From contig CADCLG010000007.1 in NCBI GenBank assembly GCA_902802305.1, positions 1-64,000 on the forward strand: a stretch of 64,000 bases of DNA. Direction: 5' to 3'. Position numbers and translations under genes: made by a program. Below are positions 17,230-25,344 of this stretch, one piece after another (the stretch's first letter is position 1; each line of letters opens with the position of its first letter). Below the pieces are notes generated by a model. That model was not told where the DNA came from and made no database searches. It saw only the letters and a list, made by a program, of their open reading frames with translations. This DNA comes from an uncultured Spirochaetaceae bacterium. GTDB lineage: Bacteria > Spirochaetota > Spirochaetia > Treponematales > Treponemataceae.

Positions 17230-17321
17230 GCTAGTTACGACTAATAGTTGCAGGAAAAAGGCAATCCGTTCTGATTTATATTTTACTGCAGTATTGAATC
17301 TACACTATTACTGTTTAAACC

Positions 17322-17425
17322 ATGACGAATACGCTGACCAGATTGGGACTGATTTTTATGAGAAAGATGCGATGGATACGTTTCGATACGCAGGAAAAGT
17401 ATTTAAAGAGTATTTTTTAGTATAA
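17322..17425 (+). pseudogene. Relic of a metH 3' end
   Basis: In one frame from 17321 it translates to DEYADQIGTDFYEKDAMDTF, then RYAGKVFKEYFLV and a stop. Intact metH ends with EYADQIGADFYGKDAMDTVR, then YAMKVFG. The DNA also matches (for example ACCAGATTGGG and GATGCNATGGATAC). Only ~30 codons of the B12-binding domain remain, 4.7 kb from the intact gene and with no upstream methionine-synthase sequence. Bases 17230-17320 hold nothing else recognisable. Confidence 0.85.
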
Positions 17426-17460
17426 TGGACAAATTGAAAAAATATAAATTGATCAAAGGT

Positions 17461-17485
17461 CAGCCGTCCGTAAAACGGACGGCTG
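17461..17485. terminator. GC-rich hairpin between metH relic and lipoprotein gene
   Basis: CAGCCGTCCGT-AAA-ACGGACGGCTG is an 11-bp perfect stem just past the stop of the lipoprotein gene at 17534 (minus strand). It lacks a long T-run, so it may be a weak terminator or another short repeat. Confidence 0.5.
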
Positions 17486-17533
17486 TAATGACTTATAAAA
17501 TTTCATGCGGCCAATCCGCATATAAATAAACAA

Positions 17534-19075
17534 TTACTCCATTACAGTTAAAACAGGAACAATTCCCATTGAACCATCACCAACACCACAATCACCACCA
17601 GTACCAATTTTAGGAATGAAATGCACATAGACACTGACTGTCCAAGGAGAGCGTACCCACCAGCTACCACTGTAATCTTCACCATCACCTTGATATGTAC
17701 TATTTACTCTTGCATATGCTGTGGTTTTCATTATTCTGTCTGCTTCATTATGAAAACCATATAATCTCTTTCCTACTTCCTCGAAGCTCAAAAGAGTTAT
17801 TTTATCAACTGTATTCTCACAAGCATACTGGTTAGGATTATATCCTGTCGTTGAAGCACTATTATCAACTAAAACTGTTTTTATTTTCTGCAATTCCGTA
17901 GAAGAAAAAGCAGCTGTCAAGAAACCGGTATTTGTCCAATCTATATCGTAAGATGTTGGAATTCCTCCATCAGTTTCAAACTGATTTTTTGTACTATTTA
18001 AATATGCACGAATATTTGAATATTTGTAGTTGTTTGGATAAATAGTTTTATCGCCTAAAGTTCGAATATCATCAGTTCCATAAAAAACAATATATGAGTA
18101 TATCTTGTCTGCAAGCAGTTTTTTGCTTCCATCTGAATTATATGCAATAACACGCCAAGTTAGTGGTTCAACTTTGTAGTATGACTCCCCTACCTTTACA
18201 TATTTATTACCATCATCACCTGAATATTCTGCATTACTTCCATCATAAGTTTTGCCTGTAGCTGTAAGAGTAACGCCTGTTACATCAGCCAAAGACTGTG
18301 GCCAGCTTCCCATAGTTACTGTTTCTCTTCTATAACCTTCCACCCAATTTAATGAAGGATTTATTCCCATCTCGCCAGCTGACTCTATATATTTTCCTGC
18401 AATCGTAATTGAAATATCTTTATATGTGTCACCCTTTGCTATTGTAAAGGATGCTTCACCAGCCCCCACAACTGTCAGATCTGCTTTTTTTGCTTCTATT
18501 TTGATTTTATATGTAGAATAAAATGGAACATTATATGACTGTGTAAGAGAAATGTCTTCATAAGTACCAACAAGAGTTTCTCCTTCATAAATATAAGCAT
18601 CATATCTTACTGCATCTTCTGCTCCATACTTTTCTGCATTAGGAGTTTCCCATGCAGCAGTTAGATTTATTCCTACAGATTTTTCTTCAGGCTCAATATC
18701 AATTTCAACATTCTTATATCCATCGCCCAAAGCCAAAGTTACACTTGCTATACCATTCGCAATTGTGTTACCATTGCTATCAAGTGCACTTACACTAATA
18801 TCATAGGTACCGGCATCGTTAACTTTTATTTTAACTGTCGCTCCAGGCTCCGCACTTTTACTTGCAACATCGTAGCCGTTTTGACTTATACTAATCTTAT
18901 AAGATGTAACTTCTTCAATATCATAAAAAACAGCCCTTTCTTTGCCGCCTGGCAGTGTAATTGTAATTCCAAGACCGTCTTCTTCGCTGCTAACCGGAGC
19001 AGTATCATTACAACCCAAAATCCATGCACTTAAAACACATAAAAGTGCAAGAGCAAAAGTTTTGAACCCTTTCAT
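17534..19075 (-). CDS. Lipoprotein with Ig-like repeats and a DUF6273-like C-terminal domain
   Basis: 513 residues. Signal MKGFKTFALALLCVLSAWIL then GC (lipobox ILGC). Residues ~30-230 hold two similar Ig-like segments, each ending in a phrase such as GDGYKNVEIDIEPEEK or GDTYKDISITIAGKY. The C-terminal ~260 residues match the DUF6273 layout: VTMGSWPQ, YKVEPLTWRVI, LLADKIYSY, SNIRAYLN, and near the end WWVRSPW and MGIVPVLTV. Function unknown; probably surface-exposed. ATG 19075 follows GGAGG. It is expressed from the promoter at 19293 through a leader with an 8-bp repeat and a terminator hairpin. Confidence 0.82.
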   Translation of the reverse strand: MKGFKTFALALLCVLSAWILGCNDTAPVSSEEDGLGITITLPGGKERAVFYDIEEVTSYKISISQNGYDVASKSAEPGATVKIKVNDAGTYDISVSALDSNGNTIANGIASVTLALGDGYKNVEIDIEPEEKSVGINLTAAWETPNAEKYGAEDAVRYDAYIYEGETLVGTYEDISLTQSYNVPFYSTYKIKIEAKKADLTVVGAGEASFTIAKGDTYKDISITIAGKYIESAGEMGINPSLNWVEGYRRETVTMGSWPQSLADVTGVTLTATGKTYDGSNAEYSGDDGNKYVKVGESYYKVEPLTWRVIAYNSDGSKKLLADKIYSYIVFYGTDDIRTLGDKTIYPNNYKYSNIRAYLNSTKNQFETDGGIPTSYDIDWTNTGFLTAAFSSTELQKIKTVLVDNSASTTGYNPNQYACENTVDKITLLSFEEVGKRLYGFHNEADRIMKTTAYARVNSTYQGDGEDYSGSWWVRSPWTVSVYVHFIPKIGTGGDCGVGDGSMGIVPVLTVME

Positions 19076-19100
19076 AAGTTCCTCCAAAAAATAAGATTAA

Positions 19101-19145
19101 AAAAAAAGGCATATTGCATTCAGCTTTTGAATACAATATGCCCTT
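19101..19145 (-). terminator. Terminator-like hairpin in lipoprotein leader (attenuator candidate), locus 2
   Basis: On the minus strand GGCATATTGTATTCA pairs with TGAATGCAATATGCC (19142-19108) and is followed by a run of T. It lies between the promoter at 19293 and the start at 19075, so full transcription of the lipoprotein gene would have to read through it. Confidence 0.65.
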
Positions 19146-19176
19146 AGATTACTATTTAATACTATTACAGATTTAT

Positions 19177-19201
19177 GAGCAGTTGAGCAGTTGAGCAGTT
19201 G
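19177..19201. repeat. 8-bp tandem repeat, about three copies
   Basis: GAGCAGTT units in the leader of the 17534-19075 gene, the same unit as the ~9.7-copy array at 15188-15265 and at the same relative position between promoter and hairpin. Confidence 0.9.
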
Positions 19202-19292
19202 GATTATATCCACCGTTTCTTTTACGTCAACTGGTTTTAAGAGAAAAACTTTTTTTGCATCATTTTTTTTTATCATCTGCATTAATCATTTA

Positions 19293-19322
19293 ATTATATC
19301 ACGATAACAAAGGAAATGCAAA
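19293..19322 (-). promoter_or_regulatory. Promoter of lipoprotein leader, locus 2
   Basis: On the minus strand TTTGCA (19322-19317), 18 bases, TATAAT (19298-19293). Predicted start near 19286 gives a ~210-base leader before the ATG at 19075. Confidence 0.6.
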
Positions 19323-19337
19323 ATAGAAATCAAAATT

Positions 19338-19544
19338 TTAAACCATTTTGAACTTCAATAATTCATCTTTAGAAATCATTTCAATTGATTTATTGTTTTC
19401 TTTTGCATATTTTGCTAGCGAACGCAAATCTATTCCTAACGAAGGTTTTGAACGGTATGGATTCACTGTATTTATAAAATCTTGAGCCACTTTATCTTTC
19501 GCTACGCAGTCATTAACATCAAAGTTCTTCATCAGACCATTCAT
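19338..19544 (-). CDS. Small hypothetical protein, partner of the GNAT-like gene
   Basis: 68 residues, hydrophilic, ending in AKYAKENNKSIEMISKDELL, a short helix with a charged tail. It overlaps the end of the upstream acetyltransferase-like gene by 26 bases, with GGAGG nine bases before the ATG at 19544, so translation is probably coupled. The size and arrangement recall a toxin-antitoxin pair, but I know no established system with this order and would not name it one. Confidence 0.6.
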   Translation of the reverse strand: MNGLMKNFDVNDCVAKDKVAQDFINTVNPYRSKPSLGIDLRSLAKYAKENNKSIEMISKDELLKFKMV

Positions 19545-20055
19545 ACTTATAAACCTCCATTATTTTCTTAGCACTTCCCTCTTCTATAACAAAATGAAAA
19601 GGATGCATAATTCCAACAACAATAGCATCAAACATATCTACATAATGCTGAAGAATATCTTTATCCATTGCAATTGCATGAACACAACCACCATATCCTT
19701 TCTGAAAAGAAACATTCATAGCAATTGCAAAAAGATGTCCACCAACACCTTCATAGAGTTTAGTTCCATTTCGCCATACATTGTTACTTGGTGATGTACA
19801 CGCCCAATTTATATAAACTGCATTACTTTGCTCATCAGCAGTTAATGCAACTAACCCCTGAATATCAACTGTACCTTTTATTACAAGAGCATAGATTTCA
19901 GTATCGTCGGAAAACTTACTCCAATCAACATACCATCCAGTCCGCTCATTATTATACAATATTTTGGATAAAATGGTAGCAATTCGTTTCTCGACACTCC
20001 AATAAAAAAATGACTGCCTAAAATCAACCAAAAAGGTCAATTTTAGGCAGTCCAA
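19519..20055 (-). CDS. GNAT-like acetyltransferase domain protein, 5' end disrupted
   Basis: Residues from ~25 on look like a GNAT-fold protein (ERTGWYVDWSKF, then EIYALVIKG, DIQGLVALTAD, the Gly-rich GVGGHLFAIAMN, and a final ..YEWSDEEL). The first ~15 codons lie inside the family C hairpin (20012-20052), and after the hairpin there is no ATG, GTG or TTG in frame until the TTG in ILYNN. The original N-terminus has therefore probably been replaced by the repeat; the TTG at 20055 is the only formal start. It may be inactive or poorly expressed. Confidence 0.5.
   Translation of the reverse strand: MDCLKLTFLVDFRQSFFYWSVEKRIATILSKILYNNERTGWYVDWSKFSDDTEIYALVIKGTVDIQGLVALTADEQSNAVYINWACTSPSNNVWRNGTKLYEGVGGHLFAIAMNVSFQKGYGGCVHAIAMDKDILQHYVDMFDAIVVGIMHPFHFVIEEGSAKKIMEVYKYEWSDEEL
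20012..20052. repeat. Nested hairpin repeat (family C), copy 2
   Basis: Outer stem GACTGCCTAAAA (20012-20023) / TTTTAGGCAGTC (20041-20052), inner stem ACC-AAAAA-GGT. On the minus strand it is followed by ATTTTTTTATT, a strong terminator shape. It sits exactly at the 5' end of the GNAT-like gene. Confidence 0.8.
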
Positions 20056-20113
20056 TTTTTACGCTCTACGAAATGTTTACACGCTATGCATGTTTACACT
20101 CTATGACAGAGCA

Positions 20114-20410
20114 TTAGTTCTGTTCAAACCAGGCGCGGAATGCGCGGAGTTGAGTTTCGTCGCTGGCTTTTGGTGAAGCGACTGGAGCAAAGGTTCCTTT
20201 TACAGTAAGACCTGTGAGCTCAACCGTAACTGGAGCTTTTACAATAGTCTTATCTGCAAAAATCTGAGATTCCCATGAACCAGCTTCGCAGCTATCAACT
20301 TTTTCTGTTGTAAACTTGAATCTTAAAGAACCTTTGTCTGTTACTGTAGCTGGTTCATAAGCTGTAGCACCAAGAGCAGTAAGTTCTTCTTCTAGAAAAA
20401 ACTCTGAATA
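20114..20410 (-). pseudogene. Headless C-terminal coding remnant
   Basis: An open minus-strand frame of ~98 codons with no ATG, GTG or TTG in frame, bounded upstream by a stop at 20413-20411. It ends in ASDETQLRAFRAWFEQN and a stop at 20116-20114. Internal phrases are DKGSLRFKFTTEKVDSCEAG and PVTVELTGLTVKGTFAPVAS, beta-rich and like the C-terminal domain of an exported protein. Codon use looks normal, so this is a real gene end, not chance. Parent unknown. The rest of 20056-20471 is AT-rich and empty. Confidence 0.65.
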
Positions 20411-20471
20411 TTACTATCTTATTTCTTTTTATATTTTTGTCAAAGATTTTTTGTAAAACGTTTTTATTGTT

Positions 20472-20765
20472 TTAACTCTTCTTCAAATCAAGAACAAACC
20501 CGTCATCATCAGAATTGGTAATGGAATCTGAATCAGGCCCTCCCTTCATTTCCTGCTGTAAAAGTTCTTTAAAAGAAAGCTTTTGCGGATTCGGATATTT
20601 TTCTTTTATTTCGCGGTGAATGGCAGTCATTTCTTCATGATTGGCAATCTGCTTTTCAAGCATCTCCATTTTAGTCTTTTTCTCAGACTTGGTATAACGT
20701 CTTACTGGAGTTACAATTGTTGAATTATATTCTATTCGCTGTATGGATTCGATTCTATCTGCCAT
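20472..20765 (-). CDS. Hypothetical coiled-coil protein (97 aa)
   Basis: Cytoplasmic, no signal. Residues ~30-75 (KKTKMEMLEKQIANHEEMTA and on) are highly charged and likely helical or coiled coil; the tail is Asp/Ser-rich (DSDSITNSDDDGF). Not recognised. GTGGGG lies five bases before the ATG. It is probably a lone gene between the remnant region and the HAD phosphatase. Confidence 0.6.
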   Translation of the reverse strand: MADRIESIQRIEYNSTIVTPVRRYTKSEKKTKMEMLEKQIANHEEMTAIHREIKEKYPNPQKLSFKELLQQEMKGGPDSDSITNSDDDGFVLDLKKS

Positions 20766-20823
20766 AAAAACCCCACTAATTAAAACTAATTATAACTAAT
20801 CATATAATATTCAGATATAATGT

Positions 20824-21483
20824 TCAGACAATTTTAAAGAGTCCGTCTATTTTTGGAATAATATAATCTGCTCCAGCCTTTTTCAGTTCTTCTTGGGAAC
20901 CAAAACCATATAGCACGCCACAAGATTTTATCTGATTGTTTTTTGCACCTTCAATATCATGAAAGCGGTCTCCAATCATAAGAACGCGAGATTTATTATT
21001 GTTATCAGAACTGCCATCAATACCACAACGGTCCAGTGCATAAGAAATAATTTCCGTTTTACTTCCCCGGGTTTCGTCCATACAGCTGCCGCAAACGTAA
21101 TCAAAATATTTATCCAGTCCAAAATGATTTATAATCTTTACGGAATATTCTTCCGGCTTTGAAGTAGCAACCACAAGCTTTTTATCGGCAGCTTTTAATT
21201 TTTCCAGAGCAGGAGGAATATCATCAAAAAGTTCATTTTCAAAAATGCCCCTGGTAGAAAAATATTCGCGGTATTTTTTGATTGCCTCATCTACCTGCGA
21301 TTCAGGCAGCCCCATCATCTTCCCAAAAGTTACAGGAAGCGGCGGGCCTATAAAAGTGAGCAAGGTCTCATAAGTCGGAACTTCAATTCCCAAAGATTTA
21401 AAAGCATAAATAAAGGAGTTTGTGATTCCCTGTGCAGGATTTGTCAGAGTTCCATCTAAATCAAAAAATAAATAATCGAACAT
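20824..21483 (-). CDS. HAD-superfamily phosphatase, phosphoglycolate-phosphatase-like
   Basis: 219 residues. HAD motif I is FDLDGTLTNP at the N-terminus, motif II is VVATSKP around residue 105, and motif III/IV is MIGDRFHDIEGAKNN around 170-185, followed by GFGSQEELKKAGADYII, typical of Gph-like enzymes. A helical cap sits between motif I and II (C1 type). The substrate is uncertain: phosphoglycolate, nucleoside monophosphates and pyrophosphate are the usual ones. ATG 21483, with AGGA seven bases upstream, is preferred to GTG 21489. Confidence 0.85.
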   Translation of the reverse strand: MFDYLFFDLDGTLTNPAQGITNSFIYAFKSLGIEVPTYETLLTFIGPPLPVTFGKMMGLPESQVDEAIKKYREYFSTRGIFENELFDDIPPALEKLKAADKKLVVATSKPEEYSVKIINHFGLDKYFDYVCGSCMDETRGSKTEIISYALDRCGIDGSSDNNNKSRVLMIGDRFHDIEGAKNNQIKSCGVLYGFGSQEELKKAGADYIIPKIDGLFKIV

Positions 21484-21527
21484 GCACACTTCCTTTCTAT
21501 TGCATTTAACTGCTAAAAACTCCGAGC

Positions 21528-22964
21528 CTAGAACTTACCGCCACCAAGAGTAAAGCTCAGTTTTAAGGAAACTACAGGTGCATTATCCCAGTCTGCAAAA
21601 GTTATATATGGGCCAATTCCCATTGTGATTGTTTTTACAGGTGTATAATTGAGCATTGCAGAGAAGGTTCCGGCATTTATAAAAGAAGCAGCTCCGTATT
21701 CGGCAAGCACAGAAGTTACCTGGTCAGGCAAATCTTCTTTACCAAAGTTGATCATTCCAAATACTGTTGCCGTTAAATCGGTCGTACCAAAAATACGGCC
21801 AAAATTAAGAGCCAGCGCAATATTATGTCCTTTTGTCAAATCTTCTTTTATGTACAAAGGATTTTTTGCAAGATACATCATATCAGCCATTGTTTCCATG
21901 GAGAAATTATTGCCATCGTAATAATACTGTCCAACAAGAGTGATTGATGGAGTTTTCCAGTTATACATAAAGCCGGCAGTTGCTCTGAAAATAAAGGTTT
22001 TATCTGTATCTTCATTCCATTCACGGTCGCTTCCAAACTGACCAACTGCTTCACCAAAAAGACTGATTTTACGGATTGCACCAGTTGCTGTTAAAGTTAC
22101 TTTTGGAGCCGCTTTATATTTGTAGTAACCACCAAAGCCCAGCTCCCAGCCACCAAGGACTAAATCAAACTTTCCGGCAAAAGCTGTATTTTTTGCATAA
22201 TCAAAGGCAGGAAGCACATAAAGCCAGAGACAATTTTGTGAATTAGGGAAAGTTATCTGAGTTCTAAGATTAAAGCAACCGTCAACCTGAGCATCTGTAT
22301 CTTCCGGGTCAATCGAACTTGTGTTGATGATGTCGCTTACCGGACTAAAGAAGTATCCGGCTCCCCAGGTTACAGTGTGAAGACCAAAACGGAAGAAAAC
22401 TCTATCTGCAATCGAAAAATCAGTGAATAATTCCTTGAGGTAAATCCAGTCGGTGATTGTGGTGGTTACGTCGGTATTGTAATAAGTTTTGCCTAAGAAA
22501 TCTTGCGCACTTGTAGTTGCTTTAGAAGCCGCCTTTGAACTAAAAGGATACCTGAATCCAAACTTAGAATACATGCGTAAATCCTGATTAGGGCGGGCAT
22601 CCACAGTGATATATGCCCCTACATCCGGAGTAATTTTTGTATCCTTGATATTGTCGCCAAAGGATTTATCATCGTCAGCATAAAGAGTTGTCGAAGTTCC
22701 TATTTTTGTTGCAAAGTTTCCGCCAATTTTTATGCTTCCATTTTCAAAAAGAAGGCCCTTGCTCAGGTCACTTTTTGCCGTGACTTCAGTAACTTCATCA
22801 ATTCCGTCGTCACCAAACAAGTCATCATCAGAACTACCGAACAAATCGTCATCGAAATCAGATGAAATAAAATCATCACTACCACCAAATAAATCGTCAT
22901 CACTTTGGGCAAACAAGATTGCACCAAATAAAAATACACCGAGTAAAAACAATATTTTTTTCAT
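21528..22964 (-). CDS. Putative outer-membrane beta-barrel with acidic repeat N-terminus
   Basis: 478 residues. Signal peptide MKKILFLLGVFLFGAILFAQ. Residues ~20-58 are an acidic repeat, DDLFG-x-SDD repeated about four times. From ~75 on, regular amphipathic strands with many Gly/Tyr/Phe run to a final ...SFTLGGGKF, whose C-terminal Phe suits BAM-dependent barrel insertion. No close family recognised; probably a porin. The same DDLFGDD motif is found in the extracytoplasmic part of the ABC permease at 28377. The DUF2207 gene lies 18 bases upstream and may be co-transcribed. Confidence 0.75.
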   Translation of the reverse strand: MKKILFLLGVFLFGAILFAQSDDDLFGGSDDFISSDFDDDLFGSSDDDLFGDDGIDEVTEVTAKSDLSKGLLFENGSIKIGGNFATKIGTSTTLYADDDKSFGDNIKDTKITPDVGAYITVDARPNQDLRMYSKFGFRYPFSSKAASKATTSAQDFLGKTYYNTDVTTTITDWIYLKELFTDFSIADRVFFRFGLHTVTWGAGYFFSPVSDIINTSSIDPEDTDAQVDGCFNLRTQITFPNSQNCLWLYVLPAFDYAKNTAFAGKFDLVLGGWELGFGGYYKYKAAPKVTLTATGAIRKISLFGEAVGQFGSDREWNEDTDKTFIFRATAGFMYNWKTPSITLVGQYYYDGNNFSMETMADMMYLAKNPLYIKEDLTKGHNIALALNFGRIFGTTDLTATVFGMINFGKEDLPDQVTSVLAEYGAASFINAGTFSAMLNYTPVKTITMGIGPYITFADWDNAPVVSLKLSFTLGGGKF

Positions 22965-22982
22965 ATATACCTCTCTTTTGAA

Positions 22983-24845
22983 TTACCAGCTTCCGCCGCC
23001 ACCACCGCCTCCGCCACCACCGGAGAAACCACCGCGACTGCCACCACCAGATGACTTGGAAGGTCGGGTTGAAGCGATTGCAGCTGATATAGATTTTGTA
23101 ACTTCAGTTTGGAAGGAACGATTAAAGTCCATTACGCTGAATACTCTTGCTGGATTAGGCGTTTTATACCAGGCAGGAGCTTCCACCTGAATATTTGTAA
23201 ACTTATTTGCCCATTTGTCTGCCAGACCGAAAACCATAGCATAAGGAAAAATATTGTAATAATAACTTGGATCTTCATCCATAAGCTCCTTTAAGCGCGG
23301 CATTTCGGCAGTTTTTATAAACTCTTTTAATCCGAGAAGCTTTCCAGTTACTTCAACATTGTAATCTGTTCGTTTAATAATTCTACGGTTAAAAAGACAG
23401 ACAAGAAGATAAATCCCACAAAGAACATATATAACAATATGCGGAAGGTGAAACTCTGTGTCATCAAAAACTTTGTAACTAAAGAAAGCAAACAAAGCAC
23501 ATAAAGCAATCATGCCAAGGACTTTTAAAAGAGGCTTTGCTTTTTTAAAGTATTTTGTATAAAAGGATTTATTTAAGAGCTTTCCCAAAACATAATAAGG
23601 AATCACAAGCAGGAAAAGATAGAAGTTTTCAAATAAAGAAACTGGACTTGAAAAACAAAGGAACAAAGTAAAAAAGAGAGAACAGATGAATAACAAAGCT
23701 CTTGAAAGCAGCTCGTGCTCATACAAAGCTCTATCTTCTTCAAAAGATTCTTCAAGTTTATCTTTGGCATTTTCGAGTTCGCTTACATAAGAAGTACTTA
23801 CATTTTTCAGTGTAAAGTCTTTTGCACGATTAAAAGTCTTTTTAAACAATATTTTCTGATAGTCAGGAGCATCGTCCGGAAGCTCCCTTATCTTGGCAAA
23901 TGAAATTACATTTTTTTTGCTTTCTTTTATTTCTATATAGCCTTTATGCGCCCACTCAGGATAAAGAGCCATTAAATCACTGTCGTTGGCTTCGTTATCA
24001 ATTATAAAACCAACTTCCGCCGCAGAAATCTTGTTTGGCGGATAGAACTCAACTGTTTGAACAGGGGCTTTATGTCCTGTTGTGATAATAAAATAAAGTG
24101 CTATAAGACAAGAAGCCAGGCATAAGATTCCAAAAAAGTACATCCAGAAGGGCGTAACTTTTTTTGCATGTGCAAAATAACCTTCCGGTAATTCACAGAA
24201 AATTGAAATACCACTGTTCTCTGGGATTTTGGTTGCACGTCCCCAAATAGAATCCTGATTATAATAATATTCAACATTAAGTTCGTTATCTACAGAAGAA
24301 TATTCTCCGCTGTACAATTCAAACTGAATATCAGAAGGCATTGGTTCTTCAAAATCAATTCTAAAATTGAACTGTTCAATATTTGTTTCCCAAAAGGGGC
24401 CAAGGGGAGAATAGTAGAAAAAATCACTCACATTAATTCGATCATCGTAGAGGACACATTTATAAGTAATTGTATAAGTATGTGGCCCGACAATAGTTTT
24501 GTTTTCATCACCAATTATGATGTTAAAAACATCATCACTGTATTCTGTGTGATGTTTGTCACCCTTGGTTGAAACCGAACGATAATCTTCTGTATATGCC
24601 ATATCTCTGTATTGTTCACCATCAAAACGGGTTGCATAAAAGCCTGTTGGCAGTGAACGGTAAATACCATGGCGATTTTCCAGAAATTCTACATCTATTG
24701 TTTCCTGGACAGTTAAAACCTTATTTTTCCCAAGACTTGCATAAAAATCAAAAGTTTTAATATAAAAACCTGCCGACTGAGCATCTGCCAGAGCAGGTAA
24801 AACAAAAATAACCGAGAAAATAATTGATAAAAAAAACTTCTTCAT
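22983..24845 (-). CDS. DUF2207 membrane protein with Gly-rich tail
   Basis: About 620 residues. Signal peptide (KKFFLSIIFSVIFVLPALADA), an extracytoplasmic DUF2207 domain (VQETIDVEFLENRHGIYRSL, then YKCVLYDDRINVSDFFYYSP), a membrane segment near 248-270 (WMYFFGILCLASCLIALYFI), a cytoplasmic stretch, two or three more membrane helices (~395-480), and the usual C-terminal Gly/Ser tail ending in GGGGGGSW. Function of the family is unknown. ATG 24845 starts directly at the signal peptide; no ribosome-binding site is visible. Confidence 0.85.
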   Translation of the reverse strand: MKKFFLSIIFSVIFVLPALADAQSAGFYIKTFDFYASLGKNKVLTVQETIDVEFLENRHGIYRSLPTGFYATRFDGEQYRDMAYTEDYRSVSTKGDKHHTEYSDDVFNIIIGDENKTIVGPHTYTITYKCVLYDDRINVSDFFYYSPLGPFWETNIEQFNFRIDFEEPMPSDIQFELYSGEYSSVDNELNVEYYYNQDSIWGRATKIPENSGISIFCELPEGYFAHAKKVTPFWMYFFGILCLASCLIALYFIITTGHKAPVQTVEFYPPNKISAAEVGFIIDNEANDSDLMALYPEWAHKGYIEIKESKKNVISFAKIRELPDDAPDYQKILFKKTFNRAKDFTLKNVSTSYVSELENAKDKLEESFEEDRALYEHELLSRALLFICSLFFTLFLCFSSPVSLFENFYLFLLVIPYYVLGKLLNKSFYTKYFKKAKPLLKVLGMIALCALFAFFSYKVFDDTEFHLPHIVIYVLCGIYLLVCLFNRRIIKRTDYNVEVTGKLLGLKEFIKTAEMPRLKELMDEDPSYYYNIFPYAMVFGLADKWANKFTNIQVEAPAWYKTPNPARVFSVMDFNRSFQTEVTKSISAAIASTRPSKSSGGGSRGGFSGGGGGGGGGGSW

Positions 24846-24979
24846 ATACTTATAAAAAAATGTATCAAAAATGAGGGGTGTGTGCAAGTTTTTTAGACAC
24901 AAAAAATGAGGAATGAAATACTTTGTTTTTTACATAGGCATATTCAAATATCAAAAAGTATATACTCCAAACCTATCAC

Positions 24980-25300
24980 GTGACGGTTCCATCGACAAGC
25001 CTCTATTCATCAACAACGGTCACTTGGATAAACTTTTATGTAGAAGCTCAAACCCGCGATGAACGCCGTATTGATGTAGTTGTAGATTACAATGGCGAGC
25101 GTTTTGTAATTGAAATGAAAATCTGGCACGGTAACAGCTATAACGAACGCGGCGAACAACAACTTGCTGAATATCTTGATTATTATGGATTGGAAAAAGG
25201 CTATCTGCTGAGCTTCTGCTTTAATAAAAACAAATCCATAGATTCATCTGCAAAAGAAATCTCTATTGGTAACAAAACCATAGTTGAAGTTGTTGTATAA
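24980..25300 (+). pseudogene. C-terminal fragment of a PD-(D/E)XK nuclease-fold protein (DUF1703 type)
   Basis: From about 25035 the frame reads FYVEAQTRDERRIDVVVDYN then GERFVIEMKIWHG and LAEYLDYYGLEKGYLLSF. This is the C-terminal PD-(D/E)XK domain of the common AAA-ATPase/DUF1703 proteins (D in IDVVVD, E-x-K in IEMK). The ATPase portion is missing and the residues before FYVEAQ do not match the family, so it is a truncated relic although its catalytic residues survive. Confidence 0.7.
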
Positions 25301-25344
25301 TTAATTCTTCTTTATAGAATATATTACATCACACAGGAGTCTCT

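Noticed and set aside
17189..20052. The region between the two family C hairpins as a composite transposon
   Set aside because: No transposase, no target duplication, and each hairpin is itself a closed palindrome, so the ends cannot be oriented as terminal inverted repeats.
19338..20055. The GNAT-like and 68-residue genes as a defined toxin-antitoxin system
   Set aside because: The gene order and the small protein do not match known GNAT toxin systems, and the first gene is probably truncated.
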